From Aphodosoma sp051870875 (GTDB taxonomy: Bacteria; Bacteroidota; Bacteroidia; Bacteroidales; Paludibacteraceae), in NCBI GenBank assembly GCA_051870875.1, contig JBJECG010000065.1, forward strand, positions 1-64,000: DNA of 64,000 bases, read 5' to 3'. The notes under the pieces are model-generated. The model made no database searches, was not told the DNA's origin, and saw nothing but the letters and a program-made list of their open reading frames with translations. Within the stretch, counting starts at the first letter, position 1; each line of letters opens with the position of its first letter. The translations under genes were made by a program, and so were the position numbers. Below are positions 28,559 to 38,053 of this stretch, in pieces.

Positions 28559-29842
28559 ATGGGATATCTATTTACATCGGAATCCGTTTCCGAAGGGCAC
28601 CCCGACAAGGTTGCCGACCAGATCAGCGATGCCATACTCGATGAATTCCTGGCATTCGACTCACAGTCGAAAGTAGCATGCGAGACATTCGTGACAACAG
28701 GCCAAGTGGTACTCGGCGGAGAAGTGAAAAGCAAAGCATACGTGGATGTACAGGAAGTTGCCCGCAGAGTGATAAACAAAATAGGCTACACACGAAGCGA
28801 ATATATGTTTGACGGCAATTCATGCGGCATACTGTCGGCCATACACGAACAGTCGGCCGACATCAACCGGGGCGTAGAACGGACTGATGCAGAAAACCAG
28901 GGAGCCGGTGACCAAGGCATGATGTTCGGCTACGCCACCAACGAAACCGAAGACTACCTGCCGCTTTCGTTGGCACTGAGCCACATATTGCTTCTGGAAT
29001 TGGCAGCCATCCGCCGCGAAGGCAGAGAAATGACCTATCTCCGCCCCGACTCCAAAAGCCAGGTGACGATAGAGTATGACGACAACGGCTATCCCAAACG
29101 CATACATACCATAGTGATATCGACCCAACACGATGAATTTATCGTCCCGACAGGCAACATGACCCAAGACGAAGCCGACAAGGCCATGCTCGACACCATC
29201 TACAACGATGTGCGCACGATATTGATACCACGAGTAATCGAAAAATACGAGATGGTACGCCGCTATTTCGATGAGAGTTTCATCCTTTATGTAAACCCGA
29301 CAGGCAAGTTCGTAATCGGCGGTCCTCACGGCGATACCGGACTTACGGGGCGCAAAATCATAGTCGACACATACGGAGGCAAAGGCGCGCACGGCGGCGG
29401 TGCATTTTCGGGCAAAGACCCGTCGAAAGTCGACCGCTCGGCCGCATACGCAGCCCGCCACATAGCCAAAAACATGGTGGCAGCCGGGGTGGCTGACGAA
29501 ATGCTGGTAGAACTGGCATACGCAATAGGGGTGGCCGAACCGGTAAGCGTGTATGTCGACACCTACGGAAAAAGCAACGTACCGGTATCAGACGCAGAGA
29601 TAGCCGAGCGCATCAAGACGCTGTTTGACCTCCGCCCGTATGCCATCGAGCAACGTCTGAAACTACGCAACCCCATCTACAGCGAAACTGCCAGCTACGG
29701 GCACTTCGGCCGCACTCCGCGAACCGTGACCAAATGCTTTGAAAGTAGATACGAACCCCGTTACTGCCGGGAAGTGGAACTGTTTACATGGGAAAAGCTC
29801 GACTATACAGAGCGCATAAAGCAATCATTCGGGCTCAAATAG
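28559..29842 (+). CDS. metK: S-adenosylmethionine synthetase
   Basis: A 427-residue enzyme making S-adenosylmethionine from methionine and ATP. The N-terminus TSESVSEGHPDKVADQISDA (about 6-25) binds ATP, then GAGDQGMMFGYA and GGAFSGKDPSKVDRSAAYAAR with the metal and triphosphate contacts. It is slightly longer than the 384-residue E. coli protein, as in other Bacteroidota. Its long leader suggests post-transcriptional control. A strong terminator follows. Confidence 0.97.
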   Translation: MGYLFTSESVSEGHPDKVADQISDAILDEFLAFDSQSKVACETFVTTGQVVLGGEVKSKAYVDVQEVARRVINKIGYTRSEYMFDGNSCGILSAIHEQSADINRGVERTDAENQGAGDQGMMFGYATNETEDYLPLSLALSHILLLELAAIRREGREMTYLRPDSKSQVTIEYDDNGYPKRIHTIVISTQHDEFIVPTGNMTQDEADKAMLDTIYNDVRTILIPRVIEKYEMVRRYFDESFILYVNPTGKFVIGGPHGDTGLTGRKIIVDTYGGKGAHGGGAFSGKDPSKVDRSAAYAARHIAKNMVAAGVADEMLVELAYAIGVAEPVSVYVDTYGKSNVPVSDAEIAERIKTLFDLRPYAIEQRLKLRNPIYSETASYGHFGRTPRTVTKCFESRYEPRYCREVELFTWEKLDYTERIKQSFGLK

Positions 29843-29862
29843 ACAGCTGAATGTCAGACATA

Positions 29863-29906
29863 AAAAACGAGTGGCGATATATTGGGGGATATCGCCACTC
29901 GTTTTT
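29863..29906. terminator. bidirectional terminator between metK and the membrane-protein gene
   Basis: Arms of about 18 bases (29863-29880 with 29889-29906) with an A-run before and a T-run after, so it works for both converging transcripts. Confidence 0.85.
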
Positions 29907-29916
29907 GCATCCGTAA

Positions 29917-30372
29917 TCATCCCTTCTTATTTCTGCCCAAAACCAACGCTCCGACAGGTGCAATGATGAAGAGAAGCAGGCATTTCGCCTTCGAATCCTT
30001 GAATTCCGTGCTGTCCAACGTATAAGTATACGAATTGAACAGTATCACTATCTGCCACACCAATATGAGCAGCAGAGCAAAGAGCAATACCGTCTTGCCC
30101 ATGGCATAAACGTAAGCCGAAAGGGGCAGACACCCTGTGCCATATATGTGTTCAGAAAGGAAATAGAGCGACCCGACAACCAGAGCCAAAAGCGTAATGG
30201 CAGAATAACGCCGTTCCGATGCACAGTAGTACTCCGCCGCCCGTTGTGCTATCGACCGGAACATAACCAGATACCACAGTTCGGCAACCAGCATATAGGC
30301 ATACGGATGCAGGAGAGCGGCAAGCAACATCGCGCTCCATATCCAGGCCGGTATCCTGCTAAGCCATTTCAT
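29917..30372 (-). CDS. integral membrane protein of unknown function
   Basis: About 151 residues (starts at 30372, 30378 or 30387 are all possible, each overlapping the hutI stop). Hydrophobic stretches at about 8-33, 58-72, 84-110 and 128-142 suggest four helices, and it ends in a basic LGRNKKG tail. No family is recognised. Overlap with hutI implies translational coupling. It is the last gene of the nucleoside kinase - recQ - hutI run. Confidence 0.65.
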   Translation of the reverse strand: MKWLSRIPAWIWSAMLLAALLHPYAYMLVAELWYLVMFRSIAQRAAEYYCASERRYSAITLLALVVGSLYFLSEHIYGTGCLPLSAYVYAMGKTVLLFALLLILVWQIVILFNSYTYTLDSTEFKDSKAKCLLLFIIAPVGALVLGRNKKG

Positions 30373-31606
30373 TGTCATAAAACTCACCGTTGAGCATCAC
30401 AGCTTCGACTATGTCTGTGGTATAGGCATACGGAATAAAGTCAACAGACGGTATAGGCCGGGTTATGATCAAGTTGGCGCGTTTGCCGACGGCTATAGAG
30501 CCGTGGGTTGCAGCCAGATCGAGGGCGGCAGCACCGTTGATAGTAGTGGCATTTAAGGCTTGTGCCGGAGTCAGCCGCATATTGATGCAGGCCAACGAAA
30601 GCACAAATTTCATATTGCCCGAAGGAGTGGAACCCGGGTTGTAGTCCGAAGCGAGAGCGACAGGCAGACCGGCCTCTATCATACTTTTCGCATTGCCGTA
30701 CGGCAGCCCGAGGAAGAACGAAGTGCCCGGCAACATGGTCGGTATGGTACGTGTCCCTCGCAAAGCCTCGATTTCAGCCCGGGTGGTGCGCTCCAGATGG
30801 TCGACAGACAGCGCACCGTATTTCACTCCTACCTGCACTCCACCCGACACGTCGAGTTCGTTGGCATGTATTTTAGGACGCAAACCGTATTTCGCACCGA
30901 CTTCGAGCATACGTGCCGTCTCTTCCACAGTGAAAAAGCCCTTGTCGCAGAATACGTCAATAAATTCAGCCAGCCCCTGTTCGGCAACGGCGGGAATCAT
31001 CTCATTGCAAATCAAGTCGACATACTCGCCCTGACGGCCTTTGAATTTTGCAGGTACGGCATGTGCGCCAAGGAAATTGGCCCGGATGGTAAGCGGTGTG
31101 GTCTCTTTCAGACGACGGATGACACGCAGCATCTTCAGCTCGTCCTCTACAGTCAGGCCATAACCCGATTTGATGTCGGCTGCTCCGGTACCGAATCCGA
31201 TCATCTCCTTCACACGCCCAAGAGCCTGCTCATAAAGCGAATCTTCGGTAGTCTCGTGCAGAAGCTGCGCCGAATTCAATATACCGCCGCCGCGCCTGGC
31301 TATCTCTTCATACGAAAGGCCGTTGATTTTATCAATAAATTCATGCTCGCGACTGCCGGCATAAACGATGTGTGTATGACCGTCGCAAAACGAAGGAAGG
31401 ATGTAACGGCCGTCAACATCCACCACCTGGTCTGCCTCAGCCGGGCTTTCACTCATCGGGCCGAAAGAGGCAATCTTGTCATCTTCCACAAGAAGATAGG
31501 CGTTCTCTATTTCGGGCAACACATTCATATCCGCGCCCGCCACGAACGGACGGATGGTGCGTTCCACCTGAACCAAACGTCCGATGTTTTCAAACAATGT
31601 AGTCAT
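30359..31606 (-). CDS. hutI: imidazolonepropionase
   Basis: A 415-residue amidohydrolase of histidine breakdown, opening imidazolone-propionate to formiminoglutamate. The metal site DGHTHIVYAGSRE is at about 80, followed by KSGYGL, the second His region KIHANELDVSGG, DHLE and the DYNPGSTPSG segment. It stands without hutH, hutU or ftcD, which are usually neighbours, so the rest of the pathway must lie elsewhere. It starts 38 bases after recQ and overlaps the next gene. Confidence 0.95.
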   Translation of the reverse strand: MTTLFENIGRLVQVERTIRPFVAGADMNVLPEIENAYLLVEDDKIASFGPMSESPAEADQVVDVDGRYILPSFCDGHTHIVYAGSREHEFIDKINGLSYEEIARRGGGILNSAQLLHETTEDSLYEQALGRVKEMIGFGTGAADIKSGYGLTVEDELKMLRVIRRLKETTPLTIRANFLGAHAVPAKFKGRQGEYVDLICNEMIPAVAEQGLAEFIDVFCDKGFFTVEETARMLEVGAKYGLRPKIHANELDVSGGVQVGVKYGALSVDHLERTTRAEIEALRGTRTIPTMLPGTSFFLGLPYGNAKSMIEAGLPVALASDYNPGSTPSGNMKFVLSLACINMRLTPAQALNATTINGAAALDLAATHGSIAVGKRANLIITRPIPSVDFIPYAYTTDIVEAVMLNGEFYDNEMA

Positions 31607-31644
31607 GATATTTCATTTTTTATATTGATAATCAAATTTGCAGT

Positions 31645-33372
31645 TCAGGCATGCCGCCTGGCTATGCAGTTGTCGCAATGGCGACACGGTTCCGGGTCCT
31701 TCTGTCCGAAATATAGAGACAGCTCCTGAGTACGGCATTTGGATGACGTCACATACCTGTACATGGCCTTCAGCCGCTGCTTCACACGCTCCATACGATG
31801 TTCGTAAGCTGCCGGCGGTATGTAAAGCGTGTCGGCATCATTGCGGCTTGTATTGTATATGAGCAGCGGTGTTCGCCTGAACGGCACGTAGCTGACGATA
31901 CCCATCCTGTGCAGGAACAGCAAATACCGGTACACCCGTGTAGAGTCCGCCATCTTCAGCACATTGGCTATATATGTTTCGGAAATATGCTGCGGGTCGG
32001 TAAAAATGCCTGTATAAAGCCGCATTATGCACTCCAGTATGTTATCGTCCTGCGGATTTTCCATACGCCACTCAAACAGATCCTGCGGATTCATCAGGAT
32101 CTTCAGTTTTGAAGCGTTTTCCATCTCATCCGTCACAGTGATATAGCCTGCCCACTGCAGCACATTGACGGCTGACTGCGCTGCACCGTAGCTGAGGTGA
32201 CATTTATGGCAGAAGTCTTCAAGGACAAACGGATACACCGCCCCTTCGCCTGAACCGACACCCACGACATAATAGTTGGCCAGGTGCTGATAAACGGCAC
32301 GCACGAACTCTTTGGAGGGGAACATCCTTTCATGGCGGTGCAGCAACGCTTCGGTATTTGCCGAAGTGGTCAATAACACGGCGTATGCCCGCTGTCCGTC
32401 GCGTCCGGCACGCCCGGCCTCCTGATAGTAAGCCTCCAAGGCATCAGGGATATCATAGTGTACAACGAGCCTCACATCGGGTTTGTCGATACCCATGCCG
32501 AAAGCGTTGGTTGCACAAAGCACCCTGATCCCCCCCTCCATCCATTGCTGCTGCCGGACGGCTCTCGCTTCCGAATCAAGACCGGCATGATAGTAGCCGG
32601 CAAGGATTCCGTTTTCCCCCAGCATACCGGCCACCTGCTCGGCATGGTCGCGCGAACGGGTATACACAATGGCCGTACCCGGTACGGAACGCAGTATGTG
32701 AAGCAGTTCCACATCGCGGTCCGCAGTTTCGCGCACCACGTACGTCAGATTGTCGCGTTCCACGCCGGCACGGAACACTGCCGGACTGCGCATCTGCAGC
32801 TTGTCGATGATATCAGCAGTGACATCGGGTGTAGATGATGCGGTCAGAGCCAATAACGGGATATCCGGAAAGAATTTCCGCAGGTCGGCTATCTTCAGAT
32901 AGGAGGGACGGAAATCATAGCCCCATTCCGACACGCAGTGTGCCTCATCGACAGCAATTAAGGCTATTTTCAGAAAGTTAAGCCGCTTGACAAACAAGGG
33001 AGAGACAAGACGTTCGGGTGAAACGTACAGCAGCCTGTACGCCCCCAGCTCGGCCTGTTCGAGAATGTCCAGTATCTGATGATGGCGCAATCCCGAATGA
33101 AGTACGGCCGCCCGTATCCCCCTCCGCCTCAGATTCCGCACCTGGTCAAGCATCAACGCTATAAGCGGCGATATGACAACCGTCACGCCATCCATAGCCA
33201 ATGCCGGCACCTGGAACGTAACCGATTTTCCGCCGCCGGTAGGCAGGATGGCAAGCGTGTCGCACCCCGAGCAGACACTTCCGATAATGTCGGCCTGCAT
33301 CGGCCTGAAAGCATCGTACCCCCAGTTGTCACGCAATATTTTCAGATAACCGGCACTTTCAGGATTCTCCAT
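31645..33372 (-). CDS. recQ: RecQ-family ATP-dependent DNA helicase
   Basis: A superfamily 2 helicase of about 575 residues for repair and recombination. Motifs: FRPMQADII (motif 0), LPTGGGKSVTFQVPA (I), VISPLIALMLDQV (Ia), AVDEAHCVSEWGYDFRP (II), ALTASSTPDV (III), then IVYTRSR, YHAGLD and QEAGRAGRDGQ (VI). A zinc-binding cysteine cluster ends the protein (CRTQ...CRHCDNC), and there is no HRDC domain, as in short RecQ proteins. The ATG at 33372 is used; a GTG at 33387 overlapping the kinase stop is an alternative. Confidence 0.92.
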   Translation of the reverse strand: MENPESAGYLKILRDNWGYDAFRPMQADIIGSVCSGCDTLAILPTGGGKSVTFQVPALAMDGVTVVISPLIALMLDQVRNLRRRGIRAAVLHSGLRHHQILDILEQAELGAYRLLYVSPERLVSPLFVKRLNFLKIALIAVDEAHCVSEWGYDFRPSYLKIADLRKFFPDIPLLALTASSTPDVTADIIDKLQMRSPAVFRAGVERDNLTYVVRETADRDVELLHILRSVPGTAIVYTRSRDHAEQVAGMLGENGILAGYYHAGLDSEARAVRQQQWMEGGIRVLCATNAFGMGIDKPDVRLVVHYDIPDALEAYYQEAGRAGRDGQRAYAVLLTTSANTEALLHRHERMFPSKEFVRAVYQHLANYYVVGVGSGEGAVYPFVLEDFCHKCHLSYGAAQSAVNVLQWAGYITVTDEMENASKLKILMNPQDLFEWRMENPQDDNILECIMRLYTGIFTDPQHISETYIANVLKMADSTRVYRYLLFLHRMGIVSYVPFRRTPLLIYNTSRNDADTLYIPPAAYEHRMERVKQRLKAMYRYVTSSKCRTQELSLYFGQKDPEPCRHCDNCIARRHA

Positions 33373-33383
33373 ACGCCTGATCG

Positions 33384-35048
33384 TCACTTGAAAGAACTGC
33401 CACCCAGGAACTCGCGCAGAAGCGAAGTGGCCGGTATGTCACGGTCGTTGACCGGAGTGAAATGTTTCAGGAATTTAAGCAGCCTGTGTGCCTCGGTATA
33501 CTCCTCGCAATACTGGGGAACCTGCATAAGCAGGTATTCTGCATACGGGCGGAATACGGCCAACTCGAAAAGGAATGCCGAATTGAACATCACATCGGCA
33601 TTCTCCTGGAACGGGAATATCCAACGTTCTTCACCACGGCGCACCGACGGCCAACGGGCTATCGTATTGCGGGCCGAACTGCTCCGGAACTGGTTGTCGC
33701 GGATGATGCGGCGTATCAGACGGGTATCAGACGTAGGGATCCAATTATGGTTGTCAATGGAGATAGTGGTCAGGGCCGAAACATATATCTTGAACATCGA
33801 ATCTTGCGGCACTGACGGACACATGTCCGGATTCAAGGCGTGGATACCCTCCATGACGAGCACCGAATCCGGACCGAGACGCATCTTCTCGCCACGGTAG
33901 TACCGCCGTCCGTCGTCAAAACAATAGTACGGACACTCTATCTCCTCCCCTTTCATCAGGCGTACAAGATGTTCGTTGAGCAACTGTATGTCGAGAGCCT
34001 GCAAATGTTCGTAATCGTAGTCACCGCAGGCATCACGGGGCGTATTGTCGCGTTCAACGAAATAATTGTCAAGGCTCAGCACCACAGGTTTGATACCCAC
34101 CACCATAAGCTGTATTCCGAGACGTTTGGCAAATGTGGTTTTCCCTGACGATGAAGGACCTGAAATCATCACAAAGTCGCAACCTGGCTGCCTCTGCTTG
34201 ATCATGTCCGCTATCTGCGCTATCTTCTTTTCCTGCAGAGCCTCCGACACCTTTACCAGGGCGGCTATGCTGTCGGGATTGTTGATACGGTTGAAATCTC
34301 CCACATTCGGCACCCCCATAAGTTTGTTCCATCCCACGAACTCATTGAACACGCCGAACAGCTTGTCCTGATTGAGATACGAGGTAATCCTGTCTGGTGA
34401 ATGAATGTCCGCAATGCGCAGGATGAAACCGTTTTCATACGGTTCCAGGCCAAACAGGTCGATATATCCTGTAGTCGGAGCCAGCATGCTGTCATAATAG
34501 TCGATGTAATCATCGATGCGGTAAAATCTGGTGTACGGGAAGCCCAACGTCTCCAGCAGGGCCACCTTGTCGTTCATGCCGCGGCGGCGGAACATCTCGA
34601 TCACCACCGAAGTCTGCTGTTCGTCCACCTCTATCTCCTTGTCGGCGCGGATTATATCATACATGCGGGCCTTGAGCAGCCCTATCAAGTCAGCCGACAC
34701 TTTCTCTTCGCGGTTGTTGATGCAGCAATAGTATCCGCGGCATATCGGGTGCTCCACCCGCAAAACGGCATCCGGCATCAACTCAGACAGGGCCTTGGCC
34801 ATAATCATGGTCACAGTACGGAGATATACACGTTGCCCCGACGGCGACGAAGCATCTATAAACTCTATGTTCTTCGGCTTGTATATTCTGAAATTGAGGC
34901 TTTCCACTTTATAATTGACACGTGCCGCCAAAACCCGGTACGGCAACCGTACATCCATATCATTGTAAATTTCCAAAAGCGACGTACCCTGCGGATATTC
35001 CCGGAAAGAGTGAGTGTTTTTACAAAAAACGGCCACTTTATTATTCAT
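33384..35048 (-). CDS. nucleoside kinase with TGS-like N-terminus (uridine kinase/PRK family)
   Basis: A 554-residue protein. The N-terminal 60 residues resemble a TGS domain as in threonyl-tRNA synthetase, followed by a region like that enzyme's second additional domain (HPICRGYY). The C-terminal half is a phosphoribulokinase/uridine-kinase domain with the P-loop ISGPSSSGKTTFAKRL (about 295-310) and LDNYFVERD. It probably phosphorylates uridine or another nucleoside; the reason for the synthetase-like front half is unknown. It heads the minus-strand operon with recQ, hutI and a membrane protein. Confidence 0.85.
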   Translation of the reverse strand: MNNKVAVFCKNTHSFREYPQGTSLLEIYNDMDVRLPYRVLAARVNYKVESLNFRIYKPKNIEFIDASSPSGQRVYLRTVTMIMAKALSELMPDAVLRVEHPICRGYYCCINNREEKVSADLIGLLKARMYDIIRADKEIEVDEQQTSVVIEMFRRRGMNDKVALLETLGFPYTRFYRIDDYIDYYDSMLAPTTGYIDLFGLEPYENGFILRIADIHSPDRITSYLNQDKLFGVFNEFVGWNKLMGVPNVGDFNRINNPDSIAALVKVSEALQEKKIAQIADMIKQRQPGCDFVMISGPSSSGKTTFAKRLGIQLMVVGIKPVVLSLDNYFVERDNTPRDACGDYDYEHLQALDIQLLNEHLVRLMKGEEIECPYYCFDDGRRYYRGEKMRLGPDSVLVMEGIHALNPDMCPSVPQDSMFKIYVSALTTISIDNHNWIPTSDTRLIRRIIRDNQFRSSSARNTIARWPSVRRGEERWIFPFQENADVMFNSAFLFELAVFRPYAEYLLMQVPQYCEEYTEAHRLLKFLKHFTPVNDRDIPATSLLREFLGGSSFK

Positions 35049-35173
35049 AACATCGGTTTTTATTGGTTACACAAACTATTGACTGTCAAGCCACCGGCCG
35101 GAAACTCCGACATAAGAGGCCATAACGGGTGTAAAGTTACACAATTTTTCATTACGCACCCACTTTTTTTGCG

Positions 35174-35181
35174 TAACTTTG
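35174..35181 (+). promoter_or_regulatory. -7 box of the Na/Pi-cotransporter-like gene
   Basis: TAACTTTG, 28 bases before the ATG at 35209. It rules out the longer in-frame start at 35179, which falls inside the box. Confidence 0.6.
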
Positions 35182-35208
35182 CACACGGAACCAAAACACC
35201 ATCGAATA

Positions 35209-37041
35209 ATGAATTACGGGCTTCTCGACGTATTGACTCTTATCGGGTCAGTGGGGCTTTTTCTCTACGGAATGAAACTGATGAGTGAGGGTTTGCAGAA
35301 AGCTGCTGGCGACCGGCTGCGAAACATCCTCACAAAAATGACCAACAACCGTTTTCTCGGCGTACTCACAGGTGTCCTTGTCACCGCCTTGATACAAAGT
35401 TCATCCGCCACCACAGTCATGATAGTGAGCTTCGTCAATGCCGGTCTGCTGTCCCTCGGACAATCCATGGCGGTCATCATGGGAGCCAATGTCGGAACCA
35501 CCGCCACTGCCTGGATCATATCTCTTTTCGGATTCAAGGTCAACATTGCAGCCTTCGCCATCCCGCTTATAGCTTTTGCCATCCCGCTCCTTTTCTCAAA
35601 ACGCAATTCCTGGAAAAACTGGGGTGAATTCCTCCTCGGATTCGCATTCCTCTTTATGGGGCTTGAGTATCTGCAGCACTCTGTCCCCGACCTTCAGGCA
35701 AACCCCGAAATATTCTCCGCACTACAGACTTACGCCGACAGCGGATTCTGGTCAGTCCTTCTCTTCGCTCTTATCGGCATGGTGCTCACCATCGTGGTCC
35801 AGTCGTCAGCCGTCACATTCGCCATCGTACTGGTCATGTGCTCCAAAGGCTGGATCACATTCTCCCTCTCCGCCGCCCTCGTACTCGGAAGCAATATAGG
35901 CACATGCATAACCCCCCTGCTGGCATCAATATCAGGTAACATCTGGGCAAAACGCGCCGCCATGGGGCACCTGCTCTTCAACGTACTCGGCTCGATATGG
36001 GCTTTGGCGCTTTACTATCCGTTCATCAACCTCATAACATGGATAACCGACTCCATAGCGGGCAATCCCGATGCCCTCTACACATTCGTGATGAACTGCG
36101 ACCCTGCCACAGCCAATGCCCTCAACAACGGCACCATCGACATGTCCATAGCCGGCAACAAAGCTCTCGCCGCCGATTTCGCACAAAAACAATACTACGT
36201 ATCTTTCGGCCTGTCAATGTTCCATACAGTATTCAACGTCATCAACATCACCGTGATGATCTGGTTCACCAACCTGTATGTGAAACTGGTCACCCTGCTC
36301 GTGCCGAACAAGGCGAAAGACAACGATGTCGATGAGTCGCACCTCAAGTTCCTCACCACAGGACTGCTCTCCACAGCCGAACTCTCCATACTCCAGGCTC
36401 AGAAAGAAATACAGCTCTACGGCGAACGCACCCTGCGAATGTTCGGAATGGTACGGGACCTCTATGAAGAGACCGATGAAAAGGAGTTCGTGGCCAAATA
36501 CTCACGAATAGAAAAATACGAGAACATATCCGATGCCGTAGAACTTGAAATAGCGAACTACCTGACAAAAGTGGCGGACGGGCGGTTGTCCGACGAAACA
36601 AAGCACCAGCTGCAAATGAAACTGCGTGTCATATCCGAAATCGAAAGCATAGCAGACTCCTGCTACAACCTGGCACGCACCATACAGCGGAAACACAACC
36701 ATCCGGACAAATTCAACGAAGACCTGAACTCAAATACCGAACTGATGTTCAACCTCATCGAAGGCGCCATCGGGAACATGTGCACCATACTGCACCGCGC
36801 ACACGTGACAGCAAACGATGTCAACAACACACAGAACATAGAAAACGAAATCAACAACTACCGCGACCAGCTGCGCCAGCAGAATGTGGTTGCCATCAAC
36901 GACGGGCTTTACGACTATCAGATTGCCGCCATGTTCATGGATCTGGTCACCGAATGCGAACGGCTCGCCGACTATGTGGTCAACGTAGTGGAAGCCCTCG
37001 CCGACACCAAACTGCAAAACTACCCCACAGCACACAACTGA
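35209..37041 (+). CDS. Na/Pi-cotransporter II-related protein with PhoU-like domain
   Basis: A 610-residue membrane protein. The first ~340 residues are membrane-spanning with the paired family repeats LIQSSSATTVMIVSFVNAG and VVQSSAVTFAIVLVM, each followed by GANVGTT or GSNIGTC. The last ~230 residues are a soluble PhoU-like helical domain. The family imports phosphate with sodium or regulates phosphate state. It has its own -7 box, and the DUF1599 gene follows 28 bases later on the same strand. Confidence 0.93.
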   Translation: MNYGLLDVLTLIGSVGLFLYGMKLMSEGLQKAAGDRLRNILTKMTNNRFLGVLTGVLVTALIQSSSATTVMIVSFVNAGLLSLGQSMAVIMGANVGTTATAWIISLFGFKVNIAAFAIPLIAFAIPLLFSKRNSWKNWGEFLLGFAFLFMGLEYLQHSVPDLQANPEIFSALQTYADSGFWSVLLFALIGMVLTIVVQSSAVTFAIVLVMCSKGWITFSLSAALVLGSNIGTCITPLLASISGNIWAKRAAMGHLLFNVLGSIWALALYYPFINLITWITDSIAGNPDALYTFVMNCDPATANALNNGTIDMSIAGNKALAADFAQKQYYVSFGLSMFHTVFNVINITVMIWFTNLYVKLVTLLVPNKAKDNDVDESHLKFLTTGLLSTAELSILQAQKEIQLYGERTLRMFGMVRDLYEETDEKEFVAKYSRIEKYENISDAVELEIANYLTKVADGRLSDETKHQLQMKLRVISEIESIADSCYNLARTIQRKHNHPDKFNEDLNSNTELMFNLIEGAIGNMCTILHRAHVTANDVNNTQNIENEINNYRDQLRQQNVVAINDGLYDYQIAAMFMDLVTECERLADYVVNVVEALADTKLQNYPTAHN

Positions 37042-37069
37042 CGTCAAACCCTACAACTGACAAACTATC

Positions 37070-37612
37070 ATGGACACTTCCGAACAATACGATGCCGTCA
37101 TCAACGAATGCCGCTCGATATACGAAAAGAAACTGCACGACTACGGAGCGGCATGGAGATTGATGCGCCCGGCCAGCATCACCGACCAGATACTTATAAA
37201 GGCAAACCGGATACGCACCCTCGAAACCGGAGCCGAAAACCGCGTGGGTGACAGCATCCGGTCCGAGCTCATCGGCATCATCAACTACTGCATAATGGGC
37301 GTGATACAGCTCCGCATGGGATATGCTTCCACCGACGACATCACTGCCGGACAGGCAATCGAGCTCTACGACAGATATGCGGCAGAAGCAAAGAGGCTCA
37401 TGACCGACAAGAATCACGACTACGGCGAAGCATGGCGGCAAATGCGCTGCGAGTCATACACCGACCTCATACTCATGAAACTGCACCGCACCAAGCAAAT
37501 CGAAAACCTCAACGGAAACACCCTCATATCCGAAGGTATCGATGCCAACTACTTCGACATGGCAAACTACGCGGTATTCTACATGATACAGGCATCCCGG
37601 CAACCTGCATAA
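37070..37612 (+). CDS. DUF1599 domain protein
   Basis: A 180-residue soluble protein made of two related halves: EKKLHDYGAAWRLMRPASITDQILIKANRIRTLE (first) and TDKNHDYGEAWRQMRCESYTDLILMKLHRTKQIE (second), each with HDYG and a conserved Arg/Lys pattern. Function is unknown; similarity in layout to nucleotide-binding all-alpha folds is only a thought. DUF1599, a DoxX-type protein and tpiA lie in this order in many Bacteroidales. Confidence 0.88.
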   Translation: MDTSEQYDAVINECRSIYEKKLHDYGAAWRLMRPASITDQILIKANRIRTLETGAENRVGDSIRSELIGIINYCIMGVIQLRMGYASTDDITAGQAIELYDRYAAEAKRLMTDKNHDYGEAWRQMRCESYTDLILMKLHRTKQIENLNGNTLISEGIDANYFDMANYAVFYMIQASRQPA

Positions 37613-37996
37613 CACGCACTTATACCCCATACAGAAAGCATATCCCGGGACAATGGCACAACACCGTTCCGAGGTCTGTTCCCCTTTATAGGCACTCCTG
37701 CCTTACCGGTGATTTTACATCGGCCCGCCTTAGCTTGTTTTCTTACTCAAAAGCGTGTCGGATTGCAATTTGAGCGGATGCAGGTGACCAGCCATAAGGA
37801 CTGTACCAATTCTCCGGTCATGACGCAGCCCCTCGCTTTTACCGGCACAATCATCACCCGTCCGCAATCCTCCATCCGTCATTTTCTCCTGCAAACGACC
37901 GTTTTTCCCCTTCCAAAACAGCAGTTCCGCCACGCATCACCAGACTAAGCCGGCAAATTAAATCTCCTTTTCAGTACACATATCAACAAATCTCAC
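37613..37996. other. gene-free interval with possible repeat
   Basis: About 380 bases without a convincing gene. Both strands have short open frames across 37709-37948 with no start signals or family likeness. The block at 37730-37935 looks more structured than the rest and could be a dispersed intergenic repeat. Confidence 0.4.
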
Positions 37997-38004
37997 TAAC
38001 TTTG
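37997..38004 (+). promoter_or_regulatory. -7 box of the DoxX-type gene / tpiA
   Basis: TAACTTTG, 49 bases upstream of the ATG at 38054. Confidence 0.55.
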
Positions 38005-38053
38005 CAGATTATAATGACAACTCACGGTCATATCCGTTAAAAACATCCTAACC

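Noticed and set aside
28284..28676. Possible gene before metK
   Set aside because: It runs into metK in another frame and lacks any recognisable pattern; treated as leader.
37709..37948. Short ORFs on both strands before the DoxX-type gene
   Set aside because: No start context, no likeness to known small proteins; kept only as a possible repeat.
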